From UBA11591 sp040220895 (lineage in GTDB: Bacteria > Bacteroidota > Bacteroidia > Flavobacteriales_E > Vicingaceae): 64,000 bases of DNA. The notes beneath the pieces are model-generated. The model saw nothing but the letters and a program-made list of their open reading frames with translations, was not told where the DNA came from and ran no database searches. Positions 42,620 to 50,607 of this stretch are shown in pieces (position 1 is the stretch's first letter; each line of letters opens with the position of its first letter). The position numbers and the translations under genes are program-made. The stretch covers positions 62,001 to 126,000 of the forward strand of contig JAVJVY010000010.1 of the NCBI GenBank assembly GCA_040220895.1, read 5' to 3'.

Positions 42620-43348
42620 GTGCTTGATCAAGTAAAACTCGATAAAATTCTCTTTCTGGACATTGAAACCGTTCCCGAGGTTAAAGATTTTGATGAACTC
42701 TCCGCAACCATGCAGGAGATGTGGACTACAAAGGCAGCGCAGCGTTACCCCAACGAAGAGCGAAGTCCTTCGGATCTGTATCGTCACGCGGCCATTTTTG
42801 CTGAATTCGGACGTATTATTTGCATTTCATGCGGCTTTTTTAATGGCAATTCCGAGTCATTGTCCTTCAGGATAAAATCGTTTTATGGACACGATGAAAA
42901 GAAATTACTAAGTGAATTTGCGACCTTATTGAACGCTTCATTCGGTGGGCAGGATAACCGGCTCTGTGCGCACAATGGCAAAGAATTCGACTACCCCTTT
43001 ATGGCCAGACGCATGCTTATACGAGGCGTCAAACTACCTCAAATATTGAACACCCCTGGTAAGAAACCTTGGGAAGTCAACCACTTAGACACGCTGGAAT
43101 TGTGGAAATTCGGTGACTATAAGAATTACACTTCGCTTAAATTATTGACCAGTATATTCGACATCCCCACACCAAAGGATGACATTGACGGGAGCATGAT
43201 ACGCGATGTGTATTACGAAGAAGAAAACCTGAAAAGGATTGTGACCTATTGCCAGAAAGATGTGTTGGCAGTGGCAAGGCTTTTTCAAAAGTTCAGGGGA
43301 GAAGAAATAGTTAAAGATGATCAGTTGATATTTTCGGATCATGAATAA
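42620..43348 (+). CDS. DnaQ-like (PolB-type) 3'-5' exonuclease
   Basis: 242 residues from GTG 42620. A TTG at 42548 extends the frame into the divergent spacer with no family resemblance. Exonuclease motifs: D-I-E-T-V-P (Exo I), A-H-N-G-K-E-F-D-Y (Exo II) and Y-C-Q-K-D-V (Exo III, with the last Asp), a DEDD arrangement of PolB-like 3'-5' exonucleases. It probably trims DNA or RNA 3' ends. It overlaps the ABC ATPase gene by 8 bp. Confidence 0.82.
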   Translation: MLDQVKLDKILFLDIETVPEVKDFDELSATMQEMWTTKAAQRYPNEERSPSDLYRHAAIFAEFGRIICISCGFFNGNSESLSFRIKSFYGHDEKKLLSEFATLLNASFGGQDNRLCAHNGKEFDYPFMARRMLIRGVKLPQILNTPGKKPWEVNHLDTLELWKFGDYKNYTSLKLLTSIFDIPTPKDDIDGSMIRDVYYEEENLKRIVTYCQKDVLAVARLFQKFRGEEIVKDDQLIFSDHE

Positions 43349-45017
43349 GGTGCTGGAAATCAAAGGTCTGACCATCGGTTTTCCCGGTAAAGGCGATCTT
43401 GTTAAAAATCTCTCTCTTTCTATTAACCGGGGTGAATTACACGGGTTGATCGGTGAGTCGGGCTCTGGCAAATCCCTAACTGCCCTGTCCATCATTGGCC
43501 TTTTGCCAAGAAATTGTTCCATTAAGAATGGATCGATCCTGCTGCACTCTAAAGGTGAGGTGACAGACCTGGTACACCTACCAATGAATGAAATGCGCTC
43601 TTTGCGAGGTCGGGAAGTGGGTTTTGTGTTTCAAGATCCAATGACGGCATTAAATCCGGTGCTCAGATGTGGGAAGCAAGTGGAAGAAGCCATCAGTCAG
43701 CATCGAAAATTGTCTGCATCTGAATTAAAAAAAGAGGTACTTAAACTTTTCGCTCAAGTGCGTTTGCCCGATCCCGAAAAGGCCTACTATTCGTACCCAC
43801 ATCAGGTATCCGGAGGCCAACGTCAGCGTATTCTTATTGCACAGGCCATTTCGTGCAAACCTAAATTGTTGATTGCCGATGAGATCACTACAGCGCTGGA
43901 TGTTGAAATACAGGTTACTGTTATGGAGCTTCTTGCAGATCTGAGGCGTTCGCTGGATGTTGGAATACTGTTTATTTCGCACGACCTTGGATTGGTTGGA
44001 CACTACGCCGATGAAATATCGATCATGCACCGGGGTCAAATTGTTGAAAGTGGACCAAAAGAATCAATTTTGAAAAATCCTAAAGAGGCCTATACCAAAG
44101 GGTTATTGGCTTGTCGGCCTCCAGTGGACAAAAAGATTGATCGACTGCCTACGGTTGAAGATTTCCTGTTATCAACGGGCGAAGTCGTGACAAAAGAAGT
44201 AAGTTCTTCGGGTCAAAATTCATTGGTCAAAGAAATTTTAGTGGTGAAGGGTCTGTCGACATTTTACCCGATGAAGACGGGCCTTTTTGGGCAGGTCACA
44301 AAGGAATTCCAAGCGCTTAAAGAAGTGTCATTCAAGGTGTTAAAAGGGGAATCGCTGGGTTTGGTAGGTGAAAGTGGAAGCGGTAAATCTTCCCTCGGGC
44401 GCGCCTTGTTACACCTGGTGGAAACCAGAAGTGGTGAGGTTTTTTATCAGGATCATCGCATAGGTGAAATGACTGAGAAGGAATTCAGGCAATGGCGAAG
44501 GAAGATCCAGTTTATTTTTCAGGACCCTTATTCTTCATTAAATCCAAAGATAAGTGTAGGTGACGCCTTGATTGAAGTGCTCAAAATACACGGTTTGCAT
44601 GGCAATGCCGCCAATCGTAAGCAGCGTTGTTTAGACTTGTTAGCGCAGGTAGGCCTTGAACCGGCCGATTACGACAAATACCCCCATCAGTTTTCCGGAG
44701 GTCAGCGACAGCGGGTTGTGATTGCCCGTGCCTTGGCGGTAGAACCGGAATTTATTGTTTGTGATGAGGCCGTTTCTGCCCTTGACGTGTCGGTTCAGGC
44801 ACAGATCCTGAACCTACTTAAGGATTTAAAGTCCACATACCAATTAACCTATCTTTTCATAACACACGACATGTCTGTGGTGCGCTTTTTTTGTGATCGC
44901 GTTATCGTCATGAAAGAAGGAGAATTGGTCGAAGAGAATTCTACCGAACAGTTATTTGAAAATCCCGAGCATCCGTATAGCAAGAAATTGATCGACATCA
45001 CAAAGTCCATGGCTTAA
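43341..45017 (+). CDS. Fused oligopeptide-type ABC ATPase (DppD-DppF/GsiA-like)
   Basis: 558 residues holding two complete ABC domains. First: G-E-S-G-S-G-K-S at 38-45, V-S-G-G-Q-R-Q-R and L-L-I-A-D-E. Second: G-E-S-G-S-G-K-S-S near 338, F-S-G-G-Q-R-Q-R and F-I-V-C-D-E. Each has the extra C-terminal Y-x-x-x-L-L-A or Y-S-K-K-L segment typical of the peptide/nickel group. It should power a dipeptide or oligopeptide importer, but no permease or binding protein is nearby, so partners are encoded elsewhere. It ends in a shared TTAA with the GT2 gene. Confidence 0.92.
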   Translation: MNKVLEIKGLTIGFPGKGDLVKNLSLSINRGELHGLIGESGSGKSLTALSIIGLLPRNCSIKNGSILLHSKGEVTDLVHLPMNEMRSLRGREVGFVFQDPMTALNPVLRCGKQVEEAISQHRKLSASELKKEVLKLFAQVRLPDPEKAYYSYPHQVSGGQRQRILIAQAISCKPKLLIADEITTALDVEIQVTVMELLADLRRSLDVGILFISHDLGLVGHYADEISIMHRGQIVESGPKESILKNPKEAYTKGLLACRPPVDKKIDRLPTVEDFLLSTGEVVTKEVSSSGQNSLVKEILVVKGLSTFYPMKTGLFGQVTKEFQALKEVSFKVLKGESLGLVGESGSGKSSLGRALLHLVETRSGEVFYQDHRIGEMTEKEFRQWRRKIQFIFQDPYSSLNPKISVGDALIEVLKIHGLHGNAANRKQRCLDLLAQVGLEPADYDKYPHQFSGGQRQRVVIARALAVEPEFIVCDEAVSALDVSVQAQILNLLKDLKSTYQLTYLFITHDMSVVRFFCDRVIVMKEGELVEENSTEQLFENPEHPYSKKLIDITKSMA

Positions 45018-45787
45018 AGCCGGGTACTTTGCCGCCTGACCTGGGCATAGGTCATTCTGAGTTTGATCAGATCAATGGGTAACTTGAATAAATAGGTCCA
45101 GGAGACCTTTGAATCACCGCGGTCTTCCCACCGTTTAATCGGGAATTCAAATATTTTTTCCTCGATTTCTCTATAACCTTGGCGCTCAAGAATACGCAAA
45201 AGAATTTCCACGTCAAACAGCCATTTCGATAAAAACACCTCCTTGAACACTTCCTCTGCGTTGTCTGAGCGTATAAGTTTGGCGCCGCACTGTGTGTCGT
45301 AAACAGAAAGTCTAAGAATCTTAGAGATGAAGGTGGCAATAATGCGCCCTATATAGTGGCGGAATTCGTTTCTGATGATTTTGGTACTTCCGTGCAACTT
45401 AACCCGGGAACCCATAATGATCAATGCCTCTTGATGGTTTTGAGCAAATTCCAGAAATCGTTCTATTTCTTCAAGCGGAGTGGAGAGATCGGCGTCCCAA
45501 TAACCAATAAAGTCCGCTTTCTGCTTTAATGCCATTAAGGCACCGGCCCTGACTGCACCGGCCTTACCAACGTTGGCATCCAATCGGAGGCTGGAACATT
45601 TACTCGGGTATTTGGCGGTAAGTAACTCAATGTTAGCATAGGTCGCATCATTACTACCGTCATCCACAAAAAACAGTTGAATCCGATCGGGACCGCCACT
45701 CAGGTAGTTTTCATAGGCCTTGTGATTCCACCTTGCAGACTCGTTATAACAAGGCACCACCACACATGCCGAAAGGTCATTTTTCAA
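45014..45787 (-). CDS. GT2 glycosyltransferase, dolichyl-phosphate-glucose/mannose-synthase type
   Basis: 257 residues. N-terminal V-V-P-C-Y-N-E-S, then V-D-D-G-S-N-D and the metal motif D-A-D-L-S-T-P, as in enzymes that move a hexose onto a polyprenyl phosphate. No transmembrane segments are clear. The two membrane GT39-like genes upstream would be natural users of a lipid-linked sugar, so a polyprenyl-phosphate-sugar synthase is the likely role. Eleven base pairs after scoB; its stop shares TTAA with the convergent ABC gene. Confidence 0.85.
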   Translation of the reverse strand: MKNDLSACVVVPCYNESARWNHKAYENYLSGGPDRIQLFFVDDGSNDATYANIELLTAKYPSKCSSLRLDANVGKAGAVRAGALMALKQKADFIGYWDADLSTPLEEIERFLEFAQNHQEALIIMGSRVKLHGSTKIIRNEFRHYIGRIIATFISKILRLSVYDTQCGAKLIRSDNAEEVFKEVFLSKWLFDVEILLRILERQGYREIEEKIFEFPIKRWEDRGDSKVSWTYLFKLPIDLIKLRMTYAQVRRQSTRL

Positions 45788-45798
45788 AAGATTTGAGA

Positions 45799-46458
45799 TT
45801 ATACCTTGGTCATTTCCGGAATTTCTCCTTCCACGATCAATCTACCCTCTGTGAGGCGTTTGATCTCCTCAACTGATACTCCTGGTGCGCGTTCGATGAG
45901 CTTGAATCCGCCTTCGGTAACATCAAGCACGGCAAGATCTGTCACGATGCGGCGCACACAGCCGACTCCAGTCAATGGAAGGCTGCACTTTTTAAGTAGC
46001 TTGGATTGACCGGCCTTATTGGCGTGCATCATAGCAACAATGATGTTGTCCGCAGAAGCCACGAGGTCCATGGCTCCCCCCATTCCCTTGACCATTTTAC
46101 CGGGAATCTTCCAATTAGCGATGTCCCCGGTTTCAGAAACTTCCATGGCTCCCAGTACCGTCAATTGAACATGCTGGCCTCGGATCATGGCAAAACTAGT
46201 GGCTGAATCAAAGAAAGCGGCTCCTTTTCGCGCCGTGATTGTTTGTTTACCGGCATTTATCAGGTCGGCATCTTCTTCCCCTTCGAAGGGGAAAGGCCCC
46301 ATGCCCAGTACGCCATTTTCTGATTGAAATTCAACTTCAATCCCTTCAGGGATATAATTAGCCACCAGGGTCGGGATACCGATGCCTAAATTGACATAGT
46401 AACCGTCTTTTAATTCCTGTGCTATTCTCTTGGCGATGCCGTTTTTATCAAGGGCCAT
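45799..46458 (-). CDS. scoB: 3-oxoacid CoA-transferase subunit B
   Basis: 219 residues, family II/SCOT beta subunit. Catalytic Glu region: F-Q-S-E-N-G-V-L-G-M-G, followed by a G-A-M-E-V-S-E segment. With ScoA it moves CoA from succinyl-CoA to acetoacetate or another 3-oxo acid. The A subunit gene is 3.4 kb upstream on the same strand, beyond two membrane protein genes, which is unusual for this pair. Confidence 0.94.
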   Translation of the reverse strand: MALDKNGIAKRIAQELKDGYYVNLGIGIPTLVANYIPEGIEVEFQSENGVLGMGPFPFEGEEDADLINAGKQTITARKGAAFFDSATSFAMIRGQHVQLTVLGAMEVSETGDIANWKIPGKMVKGMGGAMDLVASADNIIVAMMHANKAGQSKLLKKCSLPLTGVGCVRRIVTDLAVLDVTEGGFKLIERAPGVSVEEIKRLTEGRLIVEGEIPEMTKV

Positions 46459-46535
46459 TTAAGGTGATTATTTCAGACTAAGTTATCATTAATTCAATAT
46501 TGTCGCAAGATGACATTTCAAGGGATATGGTTCGC

Positions 46536-48074
46536 TTATCTTGGTTTATAACGGTAACGATAAACCACGTAAGGATCAAGTTCATACTTGTCACTGATCA
46601 ATAAGGTAAATTCCCGGTCTATCAGCATTTCATCCCCGGCAATTCTGACGTATTCAGATTCAAACTTCGAGCCTTTCTGCAAAAAGATCATTCCCTGGTT
46701 CCTGGCATCGAGAAATTCTTTCAACCAGCGGGCTTCATATCCGTAATTCATATGGGTTAGGATGACCTCCAGCAAATCCTTTCGTTGCAAGCCACTGTGC
46801 AAGCGTATGTACCCCGCCTTATCCCAGGCAATAAAATCGAGAATAAGGCCGTCACCCGTTTTGAGGTTGTTTTTAATGTGCGTTGACACATCTTTTATTT
46901 TTTGGTCTTTTAACAATGGGACAGCGCTTTGGCTGGAGAATATGTATTGTCGAAGCAGTGAAATGCCGTCTTGGCTTTTGGCATGAAATTTGAAGCTGTC
47001 TTTGTTTTTCGGTCTATAAGACTGAAAAGAAGAGAAAAAGCCATAGAGTATAAGGGATAGAGCCACTAGTTGAAGCCATTTGAATTTTCGTGAGTAAAGT
47101 ACGGCCAAGTGGGGACTCAGAAGAAAAAACAGGGTGTAAGCATACCTGGGATGCAGGTTTACATCACCGGTATAAATTTTATACTGAAAAATCGCGATCA
47201 AGTAAATGAAAGGGGCGAGCCAAATGGCTTGCTGCAGCGTAATTTTTGCTTTAACCAAGCCACTGCTGTAGTTAAAGACAAACCATAAAAACAATACCGG
47301 GGTCAAATTCAACAAGAGCAAAACCGGCTGAAAATAAATCCTGGCGTACCGCAATGGTTCTGTGACATCATCATTCACCCCGCCGTATTTTATGTTCCAT
47401 TCCGCCGACTGGTGTATGCTGTATAAAAAGTCACCGGTATCTACATAGCTGGTCAACAACCATGAAATCGGAAAGAGGACGCCCATGGAAACAAAGGCAA
47501 ACAGCGTTTTCCATTTCTGCAGCACTATTAGAATCAAGGCGAAGCAAGGCATCAATATCCATGTCTCAAACCTGAATCCGCTGGCCAGGGTGTACAAAAG
47601 CCCTGCGACTAGGCCGTATTTCCACCCCTCTGTAGAACTTTTAACACTTAGTATTAAATAATAAATGGACCATGCCATAAAGAGGACCATCGGTGTGCCA
47701 GCCATGACCATCATGTGCTGTCTGAACACATTGGGAATAAAACAAAAGATCAAAGAGGCCAGAATTGCCGAAGGGTGATCGTAAAGTTTTTCGGAGATTT
47801 TATAAACCAAAACCACTGTAAAACTTCCCAACAGGACATTAATAAAAACAGGTGCAACAATGTGGTCGTTGAATATCCAAATGACGGGAGCAATCAAATA
47901 GAAGTGAAAAGGCGCCCAAACCCCGCTCAAAATGACATGGGGATTTTCCAACCAGTCAAGGGTAATAAGCACCCTGGCCACTGAATCGCCGGCAACCGCG
48001 TCATTGAAGTACATGGCAATTAGTCTGGCAATTAAGGCAATGAGAAAAATATGTAAACTATTTACCGTACTCAT
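46536..48074 (-). CDS. Polytopic membrane protein, GT39/PMT-like
   Basis: 512 residues with about 10-12 hydrophobic helices, then a soluble C-terminal part from about 380. The first loop holds A-G-D-S-V-A-R, at the place where GT39-type proteins keep an acidic residue. Likely a lipid-linked-sugar glycosyltransferase for envelope glycans or proteins; substrate unknown. Start overlaps the end of the next gene upstream by 17 bp, so the two membrane proteins are co-translated. Confidence 0.75.
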   Translation of the reverse strand: MSTVNSLHIFLIALIARLIAMYFNDAVAGDSVARVLITLDWLENPHVILSGVWAPFHFYLIAPVIWIFNDHIVAPVFINVLLGSFTVVLVYKISEKLYDHPSAILASLIFCFIPNVFRQHMMVMAGTPMVLFMAWSIYYLILSVKSSTEGWKYGLVAGLLYTLASGFRFETWILMPCFALILIVLQKWKTLFAFVSMGVLFPISWLLTSYVDTGDFLYSIHQSAEWNIKYGGVNDDVTEPLRYARIYFQPVLLLLNLTPVLFLWFVFNYSSGLVKAKITLQQAIWLAPFIYLIAIFQYKIYTGDVNLHPRYAYTLFFLLSPHLAVLYSRKFKWLQLVALSLILYGFFSSFQSYRPKNKDSFKFHAKSQDGISLLRQYIFSSQSAVPLLKDQKIKDVSTHIKNNLKTGDGLILDFIAWDKAGYIRLHSGLQRKDLLEVILTHMNYGYEARWLKEFLDARNQGMIFLQKGSKFESEYVRIAGDEMLIDREFTLLISDKYELDPYVVYRYRYKPR

Positions 48075-49866
48075 TTATCTGCTCTTTAAGTTCGAGTAAA
48101 TGGTAGTGACCGCTTATTATCGCGTAGGGTCTTTCATCATTGTTAAGCACGAATACTTTGATGGCGTCAGTACCCGAAACAGGCTCGCCAAGATTGATCA
48201 ACAGCCTGGTCGGCTCCTCTTTGTTCCACTGGTATTTAAGGCGGCTCAACCTGACGGTCTGGCTGGTCAGGATATTGGTTTCCACGTCCATGCCATTGAC
48301 GATCAAACTAAATTCGTGGGGTATGTCATTGGCCTTCAGTTTTACTTCCAGATCCAGTAGCAATTTCTTCTTTGTTAGAGAAGAATCTACCACAATAAGT
48401 GCAACATCGTGGTAAAGATCACTACCCAGGTATGATAATATGTTGTCACTTATTAGTTCCGACCTGATCATGCTGATTCTGCGCTGATACAGATTGTTGT
48501 GGCTTACTTCATCTTCAAAGATCAGGTTGTAGTATTTCCCGAGGTTTCTGTTGATTGAATCAGGTGAAATAATGAAGTCTGTTTCATTATTCATTTCGGG
48601 GTTTTCGATGTACAATGGGTTAAGCTTTTGGTCTGATTTAAAAATGCTGTGATACCAAATAGTTTCTCTTAAACTAGCGCTTCCAATGGTCACGATTTGA
48701 CTACCCGAATGTGCTAAAATATAGTCGTAATAGGCCGGGTCGATGCGCTTGGTTTTCCAATAATGGGAGTGATTTATATTCATGGTAAACAGCAGATTCG
48801 CCGGAAAAAAAAGCAAAAGAAGAGAAAGGTATTTGACCATTCGATAACCTGCACGGTCAAGACTAATGGCAAAGGCAAGGATCAACAGTGGAAATAAAAA
48901 AAGTGCTGCCCGGTCGCGAGGGAAAGGAATGTTGAGCAGATATCCGTTTACGGCTATGATGATCAAACTGCCGCCTAGTAAAAAATGCATCAGGTAGGGC
49001 CCTTGCAGAATAGGTTCGACTTGAAAGTGCTTGAAAGTGCGCCAAGCGAGATCAAGGATGGGGAAGGCCAAGGCCAGAATAATAACTGACACCACCATAA
49101 ATTGGTCGCTACCCAAAAACCAATAAGTCATGGGAGCTATGGTTTCAGCATACATTCCCGAAAGGGTACCGACCACAAGTTCATTTATCTGACCCAGGTG
49201 AATGGTATAGCGAATAATAAAGGCACCGGGCAATAGGTTGAATAGCAAAATCAGGAATCCTTTTTTCATACGGTGATTTGCTTTTAGTCGAAGATCCAAA
49301 AGCAGCAGGGCAGAAGTCAGCACAAAGACATAGAAACAAGTCAGGCTGGCCAAGAGCATTGCAATTCCCAGTAGTTGGGCCAACAGGAATTGCCCCATCG
49401 ACCTGTTCTTGAGGTAGGCCTTTAGATGAAATAAGTAGGCCAAAAGAAAGGCCATCGCCATACCATACCCTCTTGCAAGTGCAAAAAATTCAATAAAGAA
49501 AGGGGCCGAGATCAAGGCGAGCAAGGTGCATATTCTTACCATGTCATGGGCTATAAACGAGCCTGCCAGGCGATAAAGGTAGATGGCATAAAGTGGGAAA
49601 AAGACGAGGTTTGGAAGTCGAATGGACCATTCTTCCGATCCAAAAAAAAGAAAACACAAATGGCCTAAAAAGGAATTCAGAAAGTGGTTATTCGCCGAAA
49701 CCCAACCCTGGTAGGGAAGAAAATGTCCATTGACGAAATAGATAAAAAAAGTTTCGGCCTCATCGTGCGCAAGAGGAATATAAATGGCGCGCAGAATTAA
49801 ATAAGCAAAAAGCAATAAAACAAGGATGGCGTAGGCGTAGGAAGTGGCTTGCTTGATACCTCGCAT
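48058..49866 (-). CDS. Polytopic membrane protein, GT39-like, with periplasmic tail
   Basis: 602 residues. About 11-12 transmembrane helices fill the first 370 residues, followed by a soluble domain of about 230. Near residue 34 is L-A-H-D-E-A-E, the D-E pair expected in GT39/ArnT-like enzymes, and S-A-N-N-H-F-L-N follows the first long loop. Likely glycosyltransferase acting on the periplasmic side. Lies between scoA (32 bp) and the second membrane gene (17 bp overlap). Confidence 0.75.
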   Translation of the reverse strand: MRGIKQATSYAYAILVLLLFAYLILRAIYIPLAHDEAETFFIYFVNGHFLPYQGWVSANNHFLNSFLGHLCFLFFGSEEWSIRLPNLVFFPLYAIYLYRLAGSFIAHDMVRICTLLALISAPFFIEFFALARGYGMAMAFLLAYLFHLKAYLKNRSMGQFLLAQLLGIAMLLASLTCFYVFVLTSALLLLDLRLKANHRMKKGFLILLFNLLPGAFIIRYTIHLGQINELVVGTLSGMYAETIAPMTYWFLGSDQFMVVSVIILALAFPILDLAWRTFKHFQVEPILQGPYLMHFLLGGSLIIIAVNGYLLNIPFPRDRAALFLFPLLILAFAISLDRAGYRMVKYLSLLLLFFPANLLFTMNINHSHYWKTKRIDPAYYDYILAHSGSQIVTIGSASLRETIWYHSIFKSDQKLNPLYIENPEMNNETDFIISPDSINRNLGKYYNLIFEDEVSHNNLYQRRISMIRSELISDNILSYLGSDLYHDVALIVVDSSLTKKKLLLDLEVKLKANDIPHEFSLIVNGMDVETNILTSQTVRLSRLKYQWNKEEPTRLLINLGEPVSGTDAIKVFVLNNDERPYAIISGHYHLLELKEQINEYGK

Positions 49867-49898
49867 CAGATCAAGGACTTAAAGAATGAATTCACCTG

Positions 49899-50597
49899 CT
49901 ATGACCTGGCGCGCACCGTGCGCTGCTCGATTCTTTTTTCGTAGACCTTTCCCTGAAAAATACGCTGTACAAAGATTCCGGGAGTATGAATCTGATTGGG
50001 ATCCAAGCCGCCTGTAGGAACAAGTTCCTCGACCTCGGCCACGGTGATCTTACCCGCCATGGCCATCATCGGATTGAAATTTCGGGCAGTGGCGCGATAA
50101 ATCAAGTTTCCTTCAGGATCGCCTTTCCAAGCTTTGACAAAGGCGAAGTCTGCCGTCAGTGCCGATTCAAGAATATGCATCTTGCCGTTGTATTCCCGGA
50201 CCTCTTTTCCTTCGGCTATTTCAGTTCCGTAACCCGCCGGAGTAAAAAACGCCGGTATACCGGCTCCACCGGCACGGCAGCGTTCTGCCAGTGATCCTTG
50301 GGGTATGAGGTCAACTTCGAGTTCACCATTGAGCATTTGACGCTCGAATTCGTCGTTTTCTCCGACATAGGACGAGATCATCTTTTTGATTTGCCTGTTC
50401 TGTAAAAGCAGACCTAGTCCGAAATCATCAACGCCGGCGTTGTTGGAGATGCACGTTAAGTCTTTGAATCCACTATTGGCAAGAGCCCTGATAGAATTCT
50501 CGGGTATTCCACAAAGTCCGAATCCACCAAGCATAAGCGTCATCCCACTTTTTACTCCTTCAATGGCCTCAATTTCATCCTTGATCTGTTTATTCAT
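49899..50597 (-). CDS. scoA: 3-oxoacid CoA-transferase subunit A
   Basis: 232 residues. The G-G-F-G-L-C-G-I-P-E motif and G-G-A-G-I-P-A-F-F-T-P identify the alpha subunit of CoA transferases of the SCOT/ScoA type. Works with ScoB (45799-46458). Follows the PBP1A gene by 10 bp, within a long same-strand run. Confidence 0.94.
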   Translation of the reverse strand: MNKQIKDEIEAIEGVKSGMTLMLGGFGLCGIPENSIRALANSGFKDLTCISNNAGVDDFGLGLLLQNRQIKKMISSYVGENDEFERQMLNGELEVDLIPQGSLAERCRAGGAGIPAFFTPAGYGTEIAEGKEVREYNGKMHILESALTADFAFVKAWKGDPEGNLIYRATARNFNPMMAMAGKITVAEVEELVPTGGLDPNQIHTPGIFVQRIFQGKVYEKRIEQRTVRARS

Positions 50598-50607
50598 TTG
50601 GTGGAAT

